DNA of 64,000 nt from an uncultured Clostridia bacterium (GCA_947629945.1 CANRFR010000001.1:1-64000), one strand, 5' to 3'; shown: positions 37,171 through 47,358, counted from the stretch's first letter. Notes: a model not told the origin generated them from the sequence alone. Program-made: numbers and translations.

Positions 37171-37894
37171 CGCGCTTTTTTCCGATATCGACGGAACGCT
37201 GATATTCTCCGCGAAACGTTGCCGCGAGGGCGATACGGTTATCGAATACAAGAACGGCGAGCCTATCTCCTGCATAACGGAAGTTCAAGCGGAGTTGTTT
37301 TCAAAGCTTCAAAACGTCATTCCGGTGACTACAAGAAGTATCGAGCAATATAAGCGCATTGAATTCGCGAAGTTCGGCTTTAGGCCGCGGTACGCGCTGT
37401 GCGATAACGGCGGCACGCTTCTTGTGAACGGCGAACCGGACAAGACATGGTCGGAGTGGTCGGCGGGTATATATGATGAGTGTGCGGATGAACTGAGGCG
37501 GTTTAAAGAGCTGCTTGAACGGGATAAGCGCCGCAGTTTTGAGATACGTTTAGTGGACGGGCTGTTTCTGTTTACAAAAAGCTCCGCGCCCGACGAAACG
37601 CTGAAAGCGCTCGGATGCGGCGGGTTGTGCGAGAGTTTTTCAACGGGAGAAAAAGTGTACGTCGTGCCTAAAGCGCTTAATAAAGGTTCGGCAATGCGTA
37701 AGCTGGCAAGACGATTGAATGTTTCGGATTACGCGGCGGCGGGCGATTCGCTTATGGATCTGTCAATGCTGAACGCGGCGGATACGGCGGTCTTTCCGAG
37801 CGATCTCGATGGCTCGGTAACTGCTCAAAGCAAGTTTATGTTCGGTCGTGAGCGGTTTCCGGAGCGTTTGACGCAATGGGCGGCGAAAGCATAA
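37151..37894 (+). CDS. HAD-superfamily hydrolase (Cof-like)
   Basis: ALFSDIDGTLIFSAKR; ALCDNGGTLLVNG; AAGDSLMDLSMLNAAD; TTG start overlapping ahcY. Confidence 0.88.
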   Translation: MEAGKFDALFSDIDGTLIFSAKRCREGDTVIEYKNGEPISCITEVQAELFSKLQNVIPVTTRSIEQYKRIEFAKFGFRPRYALCDNGGTLLVNGEPDKTWSEWSAGIYDECADELRRFKELLERDKRRSFEIRLVDGLFLFTKSSAPDETLKALGCGGLCESFSTGEKVYVVPKALNKGSAMRKLARRLNVSDYAAAGDSLMDLSMLNAADTAVFPSDLDGSVTAQSKFMFGRERFPERLTQWAAKA

Positions 37895-38022
37895 ATAAAG
37901 CGTTAAGGCTTTGCGCAGCGGAATTTCTACAGGTCTTGAGTTTGAAGCGCAGCCGAGGGAGCGCAGCCGGTGCGTTGCCGCAAGCGGCAATCTTTCAAAC
38001 TCAAGATTTTGTGTTTATTTAG
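37893..38022. repeat. Intergenic fold-back element
   Basis: taaataaa...cttgagtttgaa / ttcaaactcaag...tttattta. Confidence 0.65.
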
Positions 38023-38035
38023 TTAAGGAGATCCA

Positions 38036-38710
38036 ATGTTCAATATTTTAGTGGCAGACGACCAGGAGCATATCAGGCGGCTTTACGAGTTCACGCTGGA
38101 GAAGAACGGATACAAGACGTTCGCGGCGGAAAACGGGGAGCAGGTTCTGGAAATAATGTCGGAAGAGCGGATAGACCTGGTGATATTGGACGTGATGATG
38201 CCAAAGATGGACGGCTATGAGACGTTGAAAGCTCTGCGTGAAAGCGGCAGCGACGTGCCCGTGCTGATAATCACGGCAAAGGACGCGTCGGAAGACGTGC
38301 GGCGTTCGTTTGTGCTGGGCACGGACGACTATATGACAAAGCCCGTGGACGAGATAGAAATGCTTTTGCGTATAAAAGCGCTTTTGCGCCGAAGCAAAAT
38401 CAGCGAGGAAAAGCGGCTTACTGTAGGCGGCACGGAGTTGGTTTACGATTCGTTTACGGTAATTCGCGGCGGCGAAACGACCGTTTTGCCGCGCAAGGAG
38501 TTTCAGATCCTGTTTAAATTGCTTTCCTACCCGAACAAAACGTTTACCCGTCAAAGTATTATGGACGAATTTTGGGATATGAGCTCCGACAGCGAAGCAC
38601 GCACGGTCGACGTGCATATAAACCGTCTCCGCGAGCGCTTTAAGGACAATCCCGATTTTTCAATTGTAACGGTGCGGGGACTTGGATATAAGGCTATCAA
38701 AAATGTTTAG
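38036..38710 (+). CDS. OmpR-family response regulator
   Basis: ILVADDQEHIRRL; LVILDVMMPKMDG; C-terminal winged helix RTVDVHINRLRERF. Confidence 0.96.
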   Translation: MFNILVADDQEHIRRLYEFTLEKNGYKTFAAENGEQVLEIMSEERIDLVILDVMMPKMDGYETLKALRESGSDVPVLIITAKDASEDVRRSFVLGTDDYMTKPVDEIEMLLRIKALLRRSKISEEKRLTVGGTELVYDSFTVIRGGETTVLPRKEFQILFKLLSYPNKTFTRQSIMDEFWDMSSDSEARTVDVHINRLRERFKDNPDFSIVTVRGLGYKAIKNV

Positions 38711-38813
38711 GACGGCTTTAAACACTTCGGCGGATTTTGCAGAGTAATGCGTTAAAAGTTGCGCTCGAAAATCCGCTCGCCCTATGAGAACAGGTTCTTA
38801 TTTTGAGGACATT

Positions 38814-39869
38814 ATGAGGAAAAAGAAAAATCCGTTTTTGGTTGTAAACCGCATAGGAATGAAGCTGACGATACTTTCTGCGCTGATAATACTGGCGGCG
38901 GAAATATTGGGCTTTACGGCAACGATAGTCATAGGCTTTCTGACGGACGGTACCAACAACACCGTTCAGGTGCTCGGTTCAATAATCGCGAGTATATTTA
39001 TTGGAGCGCTGCTGGCGTTCATAATCGGAAACAACGTCTTGAAGCCGCTGTCGGAGCTTGTAAAGGCGACGCGGCGCGTCACGAACGGCGATTTTGACGT
39101 AACTCTGGATATCGGCTGGGCGGAGCGCCACACGATAAAGGAGCTTTACGAGCTTATCCGCGACTTCAACGAAATGACCGAGGAACTGCGCCGTACCGAG
39201 CTTTTCCGTAAGGACTTCATATCGAATTTTTCGCACGAGTTCAAAACGCCGCTGGTATCGATACGCGGCTTTGCGCGGCAGCTTTACGAGGGAGATCTAA
39301 CGCCCGAGCAGCAAAAGGAGTTTTCAAAAATAATCCTCGACGAGACCGAGTATCTGTCAAAGCTTTCGCAGAACACGCTGCTGATGACAAATCTGGAGAA
39401 CAAAGACATCATCACCGATAAAACAAGCTTCTCGCTCGACGAACAGCTCCGAAACTGTATGATACGTTTGGAGCCGCAGTGGAGCGCCAAAAATATCGAT
39501 ATAAATATGGATTTGGACGAGATATGTTATTATTGGAACGAGCCTATGCTGGCGCACGTCTGGAACAATCTGTTCGACAACGCCGTAAAGTTCACAATCG
39601 TCGGCGGAAGCATTGGCGTTTCGCTTAAAAGAAAGGACGGGCTTATCGTTGTGAGAATATCCGACAGCGGCTGCGGTATTCCCGAGGAAGCGCTTTCGCA
39701 TATTTTCGAGAAGTTCTATCAGGCGGACAGTTCTCACGCGACTAAAGGAAACGGCTTGGGACTGTCGCTTGTCAAAAAGATAGTCGAGTTGTGCGAGGGT
39801 GATATTTCGGTGTCGTCGGAGGTCGGCAAGGGCACCGAGTTTACAGTCGAACTGAGGGATAAACGATGA
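38814..39869 (+). CDS. Sensor histidine kinase
   Basis: Two TM, HAMP, FISNFSHEFKTPLVSIRGF H-box, NNLFDNAVKFT, DSGCGIP, GNGLGLSLVKKI. Confidence 0.95.
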   Translation: MRKKKNPFLVVNRIGMKLTILSALIILAAEILGFTATIVIGFLTDGTNNTVQVLGSIIASIFIGALLAFIIGNNVLKPLSELVKATRRVTNGDFDVTLDIGWAERHTIKELYELIRDFNEMTEELRRTELFRKDFISNFSHEFKTPLVSIRGFARQLYEGDLTPEQQKEFSKIILDETEYLSKLSQNTLLMTNLENKDIITDKTSFSLDEQLRNCMIRLEPQWSAKNIDINMDLDEICYYWNEPMLAHVWNNLFDNAVKFTIVGGSIGVSLKRKDGLIVVRISDSGCGIPEEALSHIFEKFYQADSSHATKGNGLGLSLVKKIVELCEGDISVSSEVGKGTEFTVELRDKR

Positions 39870-40294
39870 CATATTCAAATTCCAAAATGCAAAAGCTTTT
39901 AAGCTTTCACGACGATGAGCAAGGAGCCGACAAGCAGCTTGATAAGCTCTTTGAAAAATGCAAAGCCGCTCTCGGAAGTTATAAAACGGTGCGTAAATTT
40001 GAGGAAAAGCTGATACTCCGCAATCTTTTCTTTATTGACGGACGGCTTGACGTTAAGCGATATAGGTCAACGGGTATGTCGCTCGGCGAGTTATCGCAAA
40101 TACCGGATTTTCAGTGTGTTATCCTCTTTTCCGCGCCGAACGTTCCGCCGATAAAGTGCCGCTTTAAACGCGCTTTGCAGAGCCTTAACGAAATTATGCA
40201 AGTTTCGGCAGTATTTTGGATAATGAACGAACGTTTTAATTATGTTGTCGAATTTTACCGCGGAACAGCTTCCGTTTGCGAATTGAGGAATTAG
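39866..40294 (+). CDS. Hypothetical protein, translationally coupled to histidine kinase
   Basis: ATGA overlap with HK stop. Confidence 0.55.
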   Translation: MTYSNSKMQKLLSFHDDEQGADKQLDKLFEKCKAALGSYKTVRKFEEKLILRNLFFIDGRLDVKRYRSTGMSLGELSQIPDFQCVILFSAPNVPPIKCRFKRALQSLNEIMQVSAVFWIMNERFNYVVEFYRGTASVCELRN

Positions 40295-40323
40295 TTTACG
40301 GTGCTGTTTAAAGGAGATTATGA

Positions 40324-40686
40324 ATGGCTGATTTAACAGGCGGGGAATATTTCCGCTCGTGGCGATTGCAGGGAATATTGAATTTGGAGATAGCTGCCGG
40401 CAATTACATAGCGAAAACCATATTCACTGCGATCCAAACCGTGGTGATATTGGAAGTGCCGTATATGTCGCCCATCGTCGAGAACGACAGCGTTGTCGTT
40501 TATGGCGAACGCGACTTGGGTAATGATGTTTTTAAGATGTCGTATTTAGATGTTGAAACAGATGAGATACTCGCGTGTTTTTTGCGAAAAAACATTATGG
40601 AAAAACTCGGCGGCAGAGCGAAAAAAATCGGTAAGTGGTTTAAGGACGAGATAAAACGCATTAAGCATGACGCGTTTTTAAAGTGA
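40324..40686 (+). CDS. Hypothetical protein
   Basis: ATG with aaaggag RBS, 29 nt after previous stop. Confidence 0.55.
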   Translation: MADLTGGEYFRSWRLQGILNLEIAAGNYIAKTIFTAIQTVVILEVPYMSPIVENDSVVVYGERDLGNDVFKMSYLDVETDEILACFLRKNIMEKLGGRAKKIGKWFKDEIKRIKHDAFLK

Positions 40687-40696
40687 GGTACATAAT

Positions 40697-41530
40697 ATGA
40701 ACGACTGGAACAGCGAACAGTATCTGAAATTCAAAGCGCAGAGAACGCAGCCCGCTGTTGACTTGGCGGCGCGGCTAGGCGGCAGTCCGAGCGGCAGCCG
40801 GAGCGAAATTATAGACCTCGGGTGCGGTCCGGGAAATTCAACGCGCGTGCTGAAAAACCGTTTTCCGAACGCGCATATCGTCGGAGCGGACAGCAGCGAA
40901 AATATGCTTGAAAAAGCCCGTGCGGAAAATCCCGATTTGGAGTTTATTCGGTTGGACTTGAACGAGGATATGAGCAGATTGAACGGTAAATTCGACGTGG
41001 TTTTCTCAAACGCGTGCTTTCAGTGGCTGCCAAACCATCGAGAACTGCTTCCGCGGGTTTTCTCTCTTTTGAAGAGCGGCGGCGCACTTGCCGTGCAGAT
41101 ACCTATGAATTATGACGAGCCTGTTCACAAAATAATTCGGCGCGTTTCCGAAAGTTCAAAGTGGAGCGATAAATTCCACGAAAAGCGTATTTTCGGCACG
41201 CTGACCATACCCGAATATCACGATGTTTTAAGCGGACTTACCGACGATTTTGAGATGTGGCAGACGGTTTACTGTCACCGTATGCCGAGTATAGAAAGCA
41301 TAATCGAATGGTACCGCGCGACGGGACTGCGACCGTACCTTAACGCGCTTTCCGAAGCGGACGGAGCGGAATTTACAGCGGAAGTTTCCAAAGAACTGGA
41401 AAAGGAGTATCCAAAACAGAAAAACGGCGAAATTATTTTCAGATTTCCCAGATTTTTCTTTATTGCGAAAAATAAATTAACGGAGGTATTTTATGAACGA
41501 AGTTTACGAAAAGCTTATGAAGTGTTATGA
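40697..41530 (+). CDS. Trans-aconitate 2-methyltransferase-like SAM-dependent methyltransferase
   Basis: DWNSEQYLKFKAQRTQPAVDLAARL; IIDLGCGPGNST; VFSNACFQWLPNH. Confidence 0.9.
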   Translation: MNDWNSEQYLKFKAQRTQPAVDLAARLGGSPSGSRSEIIDLGCGPGNSTRVLKNRFPNAHIVGADSSENMLEKARAENPDLEFIRLDLNEDMSRLNGKFDVVFSNACFQWLPNHRELLPRVFSLLKSGGALAVQIPMNYDEPVHKIIRRVSESSKWSDKFHEKRIFGTLTIPEYHDVLSGLTDDFEMWQTVYCHRMPSIESIIEWYRATGLRPYLNALSEADGAEFTAEVSKELEKEYPKQKNGEIIFRFPRFFFIAKNKLTEVFYERSLRKAYEVL

Positions 41531-42332
41531 GGCGGTCGAGAAAAAGACGTCGTTTAAGCCCGAGCTGGCGCTTATTCTTGGCAGCGGTCTGGGCGATTTC
41601 TGCGACACGATGGACGTTAAGGAAACTCTGTCCTACAGCGAGATACCGGGCTTTCCGACTTCCACAGTGGCAGGGCATAAGGGACAGTTCGTGTTCGGCT
41701 ATTCGGGCGAAGTTCCGATTGTCGCAATGCAGGGCAGAGTGCATTATTACGAGGGATACTCGGTACAGGACGTGGTGCTCCCCACAAGGCTTATGAAGCT
41801 GATGGGCGCGAAAACGCTGTTTCTGACCAATGCCGCAGGCGGTATTAATCCGTCGTTTCACGCGGGTGACTTTATGCTTATCTGCGACCATATTTCGAGT
41901 CTCGTGCCGTCGCCGCTAATCGGCGCTAACATTGAAGAACTCGGCACGCGTTTTCCCGATATGAGCGAGGTTTACAGCCGCCGCTTGCGCACGATTATCG
42001 AAAACTCCGCGGCTGCCGAGGGAGTTCCGCTTCAGCGCGGGGTGTATATCCAGACCACGGGTCCCAATTACGAAACTCCCGCCGAAATACGCGCTTACGG
42101 GCGCTTGGGCGCGGACGCAGTGGGAATGTCCACCGCTGTTGAAGCGATAGCCGCGCGCCATTGCGGAATGGAGATCTGCGGAATTTCCTGTATTTCCAAC
42201 CTTGCTGCGGGTATCTCGAGCAACCCGCTCTCACATAAGGAGGTTCAAGAGACCGCCGACCGCGTCGCACCGCTGTTCAAGAAGCTGGTGAAGCGCGCGA
42301 TAAATGATATTTCCAAATCTTCCCAAGCGTAA
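41493..42332 (+). CDS. Purine-nucleoside phosphorylase
   Basis: LILGSGLGDFCD; GRVHYYEGY; LTNAAGGIN; GPNYETPAEIRAYGRLGADAVGMSTAVEAIAARHCGM. Confidence 0.95.
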   Translation: MNEVYEKLMKCYEAVEKKTSFKPELALILGSGLGDFCDTMDVKETLSYSEIPGFPTSTVAGHKGQFVFGYSGEVPIVAMQGRVHYYEGYSVQDVVLPTRLMKLMGAKTLFLTNAAGGINPSFHAGDFMLICDHISSLVPSPLIGANIEELGTRFPDMSEVYSRRLRTIIENSAAAEGVPLQRGVYIQTTGPNYETPAEIRAYGRLGADAVGMSTAVEAIAARHCGMEICGISCISNLAAGISSNPLSHKEVQETADRVAPLFKKLVKRAINDISKSSQA

Positions 42333-42377
42333 ATGTCGTATAAGATAAAACTTCCCTTTAAAATCAGCTATATATTT

Positions 42378-42417
42378 TTGCTCTCAGCCGCAATTCAGGT
42401 GGCTGAGAGTTTTTATA
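42378..42417 (+). terminator. Intrinsic terminator
   Basis: gctctcagccgcaattcaggtggctgagagttttta. Confidence 0.75.
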
Positions 42418-42785
42418 TGAAATTATTGTATAAATCGTATTTTTGTTTTTTGCAACAAGCATAGAAAGTGTTATTAAATCATCGGTTCTTTAGTATTATG
42501 AAATTTTAGTTTTATTAAAAATTAGAATGCGCCTATAGCTGATTCTTTTATAAGTTTATAATTAAAATTTTTTACTTTCCGTGCAAACTAATTAAGCAAA
42601 TGACCTTATTAGCTATTTTGGATAATATATTAATTTACTTAATGGATTATATGATAATTTTCCTTATGTGATGATTTGACAAAAACTTTTCTGATTGGTG
42701 TATAATATATGACAAAAATTCCAAAAATGCACATATAATTTTGGCGCGAAATTGTAATAAACAGAGAAAATAAGTAAACGAATAA

Positions 42786-42797
42786 GTAAACGTTTAC
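42786..42797. promoter_or_regulatory. Palindromic operator GTAAACGTTTAC (LacI/GalR-type candidate), copy 1
   Basis: Perfect 12-bp palindrome 19 nt upstream of -35; extra half-like gtaaacg at 42774-42780. Confidence 0.65.
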
Positions 42798-42816
42798 GTT
42801 AATTGTATAAATCCTA

Positions 42817-42845
42817 TTGATTTAAAAGAAAAGTTATGTTACAAT
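42817..42845 (+). promoter_or_regulatory. Promoter of mannanase gene 1
   Basis: TTGATT - 17 bp - TACAAT. Confidence 0.75.
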
Positions 42846-42928
42846 AAATTAACAGCTAAAGTATAAGATTAGTTGTAAACGATTACTAAAGCTAGCGGTT
42901 GAATGAATAATTTAAGGAGGAAATTTCG

Positions 42929-45900
42929 GTGGCTACTAATTTTTTGAAACGGTTCATATCCGGAACAGTGGCGGCAATAGTTGTTGGATCGTCAATTCCG
43001 TTGGTGGATCGTCCCGCGTCGGCGGCAGCATATCCCGAGGGATTTGTTTATGCTGACAACGGAAAATTTATGTGCGATGGTGCGCCTTATTATTACGGCG
43101 GCACCAACTGTTACTATTTGACGTATAAGTCGGACAGCGAAGTCAAGAACGTTTTTGACAACGCACAGGAAATGGGTCTCAAGGTAATAAGAGTTTGGGG
43201 CAATCTTGACGTAGGTAAAAAAACAGGCGAAACTGATGGAAACGGTCATCCGGTATTTGAGGGCAACAACGACGGCGAGGGTCAAAAAGACGGCATATAC
43301 TTCCAGTATTGGGACGATGAACAGAAAAAGCCCGTTGTAAACGATGGCGCGGACGGTCTGCAAAAACTGGACTACGTAATTAAAGAAGCCGAAGAGCATG
43401 ATATGAAGCTTATTATTACGTTCACCAACTATTGGGAAGCGTTCGGCGGTATGGGTCAGTACGTAAAATGGCTTCAAATGAAGAACGGTGAGAGTGTTTC
43501 AAGCGGTCAAGTCAGCGGAAGTGATTGCTGCAAATTCTACACCGATGAAACACTCAAGGGCTGGTACAAAGACTACATAAAAGCTCTCCTTAATCACGAA
43601 AATCATTACACTAAAGAAAAGCTGATGAATTCCGAGGCTGTGTTCGCTTGGGAGCTTTCCAACGAACCGAGATGCGGTATTGACAAAGAATGCGGTAATG
43701 ATATCTTGTACAACTGGGCATCGGAAATGAGCGCTTATGTTAAGTCGCTTGATCCGTATCACATGGTTTCCGTGGGGGATGAAGGCTTCTTTAATTGGAA
43801 ATATGAAGACGCAACGGCTCAAAACCGTAATCATTATGTTTATGCGGGCGCAGAAGGCGTTGACTTTGAAAAACTTATGTCTATTGAAAACATCGACTTT
43901 GGAACGCCTCACATGTATATGGAAGACTGGGGCGTTTCAAATGAAAACGGTGATGTAAACTGGATTACCGACCATGCAGAGGTAGCCGCTGCGGTAAACA
44001 AGCCCGTTATTATGGAGGAGTTTGGCGAAAAGGATAGAAGCGCACGCGATAAGAACATGACCACATGGCTCGGTCTTATGGTCGACAAGTATCAGGGCTT
44101 CAACTACTGGATGATCGCGTCTTATCTCGATGACGGTACACTTTATGAGGATTATGACCATTACACCGTTTACGGTCCCGAAGGTACGGAAACCGACAGC
44201 ACAAGAACCATTATTATGGACGCTGCTGCCAAAATGGCAAAAAAGAATCTCCTTAATTTCACCGACAAATCCAATTACGATTACGATCGTTCGGTCGGCA
44301 AGGATGTAACGATCAAAATGACTATTGGTGAAGGAACGATAAGCGGCGTTGAGTTTAACGGCAATGCGCTTACAAGTTCCGATTACACCATAGAAGGTAC
44401 TACAATTTACATCAAGGACTCTTTCCTGAAAAAGCAGGAGCTTGGTAAATATTCGGCAAAAATCCTTATGACTGCGGGCAACTCTCCTAAGTTCACAGTA
44501 ACAACTATGGACCCCACGCTTGAAATGCCCGAGATATCTCCGACGGAAGCTTCGGTAGACATAAATCCCAAGGTTTGCAATGGCGTTGCCATTAGCATGG
44601 ATAAGAAAACAAGTGAGTTCAGAGGTCTTGTGTATAACGGCGAAAAGCTTACCGAAGACGTTGATTACACTGTTGACGGCAACGTTGTAAAAATTAACGC
44701 GTCGTTCCTTAGAACTCTTAGCACGGGCAAAGCGGAAATCACTTTCGACTTCTATGAAGGTGCGGACTGCATATTGAAATTGACCATATCCGACAGCACC
44801 GGAAAAGACGAGCTTGATACCTTTGAGAAGTATGCCGACGACGATGCTCTTTGGAAAGCGTATTCCAAGAACTCAAGCGGTAATGAAGTCGGTTTGAGCC
44901 TTGTTACCAAGAACGGCAGCAAGAAGCTTGCGTTTGATTATAATGTAGGCTCCCCCAATTATTGCGGTGTTAATCACCCGATAGCAGCTAGAGATTTGAG
45001 CGCGTTTGATGGTATCAAATTTGAGATCGAAGGCAACGACTCCGGCAACAGCTTCACGCTTCAGTTGAAAGACATCAACGATAATTATTTTGAAAAAGAG
45101 ATCAAGGTAGACTTTACGGGCGTTAAAGAGATTAAGGTGCCTTTTGAAGAGTTTACTCCTCCGAGCTGGCAGACCAACGGAGCTAAGCTTGATACCACTA
45201 AAATCAACCAGTTCTCGTTCTACGCGGGTACGGGCGATGGTCAAACAACCACGGGTACCTACTATCTCGACGATGTCCTGGCGTATGGTGCTGAGCCTGT
45301 TGTTGACCCCTATATTGTCAACAAAACCGGAACCTATGACGGAAACGATGATGTAACAGTAAATCTTGTCCTCAATGACAACCAAGTGAAGTCCGTTTCC
45401 TACAACGACAAAGAACTTACCAACAACGGTGATTACACCGTGGACGGCAATCGGGTAATTTTGAAGAATGAGTTTCTTGCCACGCTTGAAAACGGCACTC
45501 ACAAGTTCGTGTTCAAGTTCAGCAATGATTCGGTTGATACGTTTACGCTTACCGTAAACAAGGGCGGAGATCATACCCACAAATACACTTCCGAGGTAAC
45601 AAAGGCTGCTACTTGCACCGAAAAGGGAATTAAAACATTTACCTGCGAGTGCGGCGATACATATACCGAGGTAATTCCCGCGAAAGGTCATACCGCAAGC
45701 GGTTGGATCGTTGATAAGCAGCCTACTAACAAGGAAAGCGGTTCCAGACACACCGAATGTACGGTTTGCGGAACTATTCTTGATACTGAGACAATCGCTC
45801 CTCTTCCCGGCGGCGACGAAGCGACTGTAAAGAACTCTTCCAAGTACATCACTGTTAAGAATGGCAGCGTTGAGGTTAAAGACGGTGCCAAGGTTAAAGT

Positions 45901-47038
45901 TGGCGACACCCTTACTATCACAGTATTCCCGAACATTGGCTGGAAGGTTGCTTCCGCTACTGTAAACGGCAAGGCAATAACAACTCACAAGGGCAATGTA
46001 TACACCTATAAAGTAGTTTCCGACGGTACTCTTAATATAGCTGCTAAGTTCGCTCAAATGAACGCCAATGTTGTATTTAACAACAAATACTTTACTGTTA
46101 AGAAAGGTAATACCGTTCTTAATACCGGCGACGCTGTAAAGGGCGGAGATACTCTTTCGATTACCGTAAGGGCAAACGTTGGCTGGAAAGTTGCCAATGC
46201 TTTCGTAAATGGCAATGCTATCACATCTCGCAGCGGCAATACGTTTACCTACAAAGTAAATTCCGATGGAGATCTCAAGCTGACTGTCAAGTACACGCAG
46301 ATGAACGCAAAGGTTACATTCAGCAGCAACTATTTGACTGTTAAGAATGGAAGCACAACCCTTAAGACCGGCGACGCTGTAAAGGGCGGCGATACTCTTA
46401 CAATTACCGCCAGAGTTAATACCGGCTGGAAGGTTGCAAATGTTACTGTAAACGACAAGGCAATCACATCCCGCAATGGCAATACGTTTACTTACAAGGT
46501 AGATTCCGAGGGCACTCTTAAGCTGGCTCCCAAGTATACACAGATGAATGCAAAGGTTGCGTTTAACAGCAACTACTTGACCGTTAAGAAAGGCAGCACT
46601 GTACTTAAAACCGGTAATGCTGTAAAGGGCGGCGATACTCTTACAATTACCGCCAGAGTTAATACCGGCTGGAAGGTTGCAAATGTTACTGTGAACGGCA
46701 AGGCTGTCACATCTCGCAGTGGAAACACATTTACTTACAAGGTAGATTCTGAGGGCACTCTCAATCTCGCTGTTAAGTACACACAGAAAACCGCAAAACT
46801 TAACAATCCAAAGACCTTCATAACCGTTAAAAAGGGTACTACCGTTCTTAAGACGGGTGCTGCTTTGAAGGGCGGCGATACTCTTACTATTACTGTAACA
46901 CCCAACAAGGGCTTCAAGGTTACTGACCTGACGATCAACGGCGTGGTTGTTAATGCGACCCGCAAGGGCAACGTTTTCACCTACAAGGTAGACGTTGAGG
47001 GAACTTGCACAGTTGGTGCAAAGTTTACAAAGGTTTAA
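42929..47038 (+). CDS. Secreted GH5 (subfamily 7-like) beta-mannanase, multimodular: GH5, two X2-like, CBM-like, X2-like, CxxC module, five 81-aa repeats
   Basis: GTG start with aaggagg RBS; VYADNGKFMCDGAPYYYGGTNCYYL; ELSNEPR acid/base; VIMEEFGEKD nucleophile; no dockerin or anchor. Confidence 0.88.
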   Translation: MATNFLKRFISGTVAAIVVGSSIPLVDRPASAAAYPEGFVYADNGKFMCDGAPYYYGGTNCYYLTYKSDSEVKNVFDNAQEMGLKVIRVWGNLDVGKKTGETDGNGHPVFEGNNDGEGQKDGIYFQYWDDEQKKPVVNDGADGLQKLDYVIKEAEEHDMKLIITFTNYWEAFGGMGQYVKWLQMKNGESVSSGQVSGSDCCKFYTDETLKGWYKDYIKALLNHENHYTKEKLMNSEAVFAWELSNEPRCGIDKECGNDILYNWASEMSAYVKSLDPYHMVSVGDEGFFNWKYEDATAQNRNHYVYAGAEGVDFEKLMSIENIDFGTPHMYMEDWGVSNENGDVNWITDHAEVAAAVNKPVIMEEFGEKDRSARDKNMTTWLGLMVDKYQGFNYWMIASYLDDGTLYEDYDHYTVYGPEGTETDSTRTIIMDAAAKMAKKNLLNFTDKSNYDYDRSVGKDVTIKMTIGEGTISGVEFNGNALTSSDYTIEGTTIYIKDSFLKKQELGKYSAKILMTAGNSPKFTVTTMDPTLEMPEISPTEASVDINPKVCNGVAISMDKKTSEFRGLVYNGEKLTEDVDYTVDGNVVKINASFLRTLSTGKAEITFDFYEGADCILKLTISDSTGKDELDTFEKYADDDALWKAYSKNSSGNEVGLSLVTKNGSKKLAFDYNVGSPNYCGVNHPIAARDLSAFDGIKFEIEGNDSGNSFTLQLKDINDNYFEKEIKVDFTGVKEIKVPFEEFTPPSWQTNGAKLDTTKINQFSFYAGTGDGQTTTGTYYLDDVLAYGAEPVVDPYIVNKTGTYDGNDDVTVNLVLNDNQVKSVSYNDKELTNNGDYTVDGNRVILKNEFLATLENGTHKFVFKFSNDSVDTFTLTVNKGGDHTHKYTSEVTKAATCTEKGIKTFTCECGDTYTEVIPAKGHTASGWIVDKQPTNKESGSRHTECTVCGTILDTETIAPLPGGDEATVKNSSKYITVKNGSVEVKDGAKVKVGDTLTITVFPNIGWKVASATVNGKAITTHKGNVYTYKVVSDGTLNIAAKFAQMNANVVFNNKYFTVKKGNTVLNTGDAVKGGDTLSITVRANVGWKVANAFVNGNAITSRSGNTFTYKVNSDGDLKLTVKYTQMNAKVTFSSNYLTVKNGSTTLKTGDAVKGGDTLTITARVNTGWKVANVTVNDKAITSRNGNTFTYKVDSEGTLKLAPKYTQMNAKVAFNSNYLTVKKGSTVLKTGNAVKGGDTLTITARVNTGWKVANVTVNGKAVTSRSGNTFTYKVDSEGTLNLAVKYTQKTAKLNNPKTFITVKKGTTVLKTGAALKGGDTLTITVTPNKGFKVTDLTINGVVVNATRKGNVFTYKVDVEGTCTVGAKFTKV
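45815..47035 (+). repeat. Five in-frame 243-bp (81-aa) tandem repeats at mannanase 1 C-terminus
   Basis: Boundaries at 45815, 46058, 46301, 46544, 46787; 74-bp identical run at 46376-46449 and 46619-46692. Confidence 0.9.
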
Positions 47039-47070
47039 GTTTTGATTACCGTTAATTGGTAAAACAGCGC

Positions 47071-47101
47071 GAAAGCCGCCTCAAATGGGGCGGCTTTTTG
47101 T
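47071..47101 (+). terminator. Intrinsic terminator after mannanase 1
   Basis: gaaagccgcctcaaatggggcggctttttg. Confidence 0.85.
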
Positions 47102-47358
47102 TGTGCGTAATATTAAATGCAAGAAAAATATTGTCCGACGAGCGGCTGAAAGTCAAATCGGCTTTGATTAATAAAGGAAAAAATTAAGTAAAACTTAATG
47201 ATATTTACTTAACTTCGTTGTTGTAATTTACTTAAAATATTAGCTAATCTTTGTGATGTTTTACCTAAAACATTCTACTCGGTCAATAATATATAGCAAT
47301 GTTTGACAAACAGCCTACCATAAATTTGACACGCAATTGTCACAAACATAGAAAAGGT

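Noticed and set aside
35755-37275. 506-aa minus-strand ORF opposite ahcY
   Set aside because: ahcY on the plus strand is unambiguous; the antisense translation is low-complexity and His/Arg-rich.
44873-46057. 394-aa minus-strand ORF opposite mannanase 1
   Set aside because: Same codon-bias shadow effect; parallels the 48737..50830 ORF because the two sense genes are paralogs.
45815-47035. Possible CRISPR-like periodic repeats
   Set aside because: The 243-bp period is in-frame coding protein repeat with no spacer structure; no CRISPR array seen anywhere in the window.
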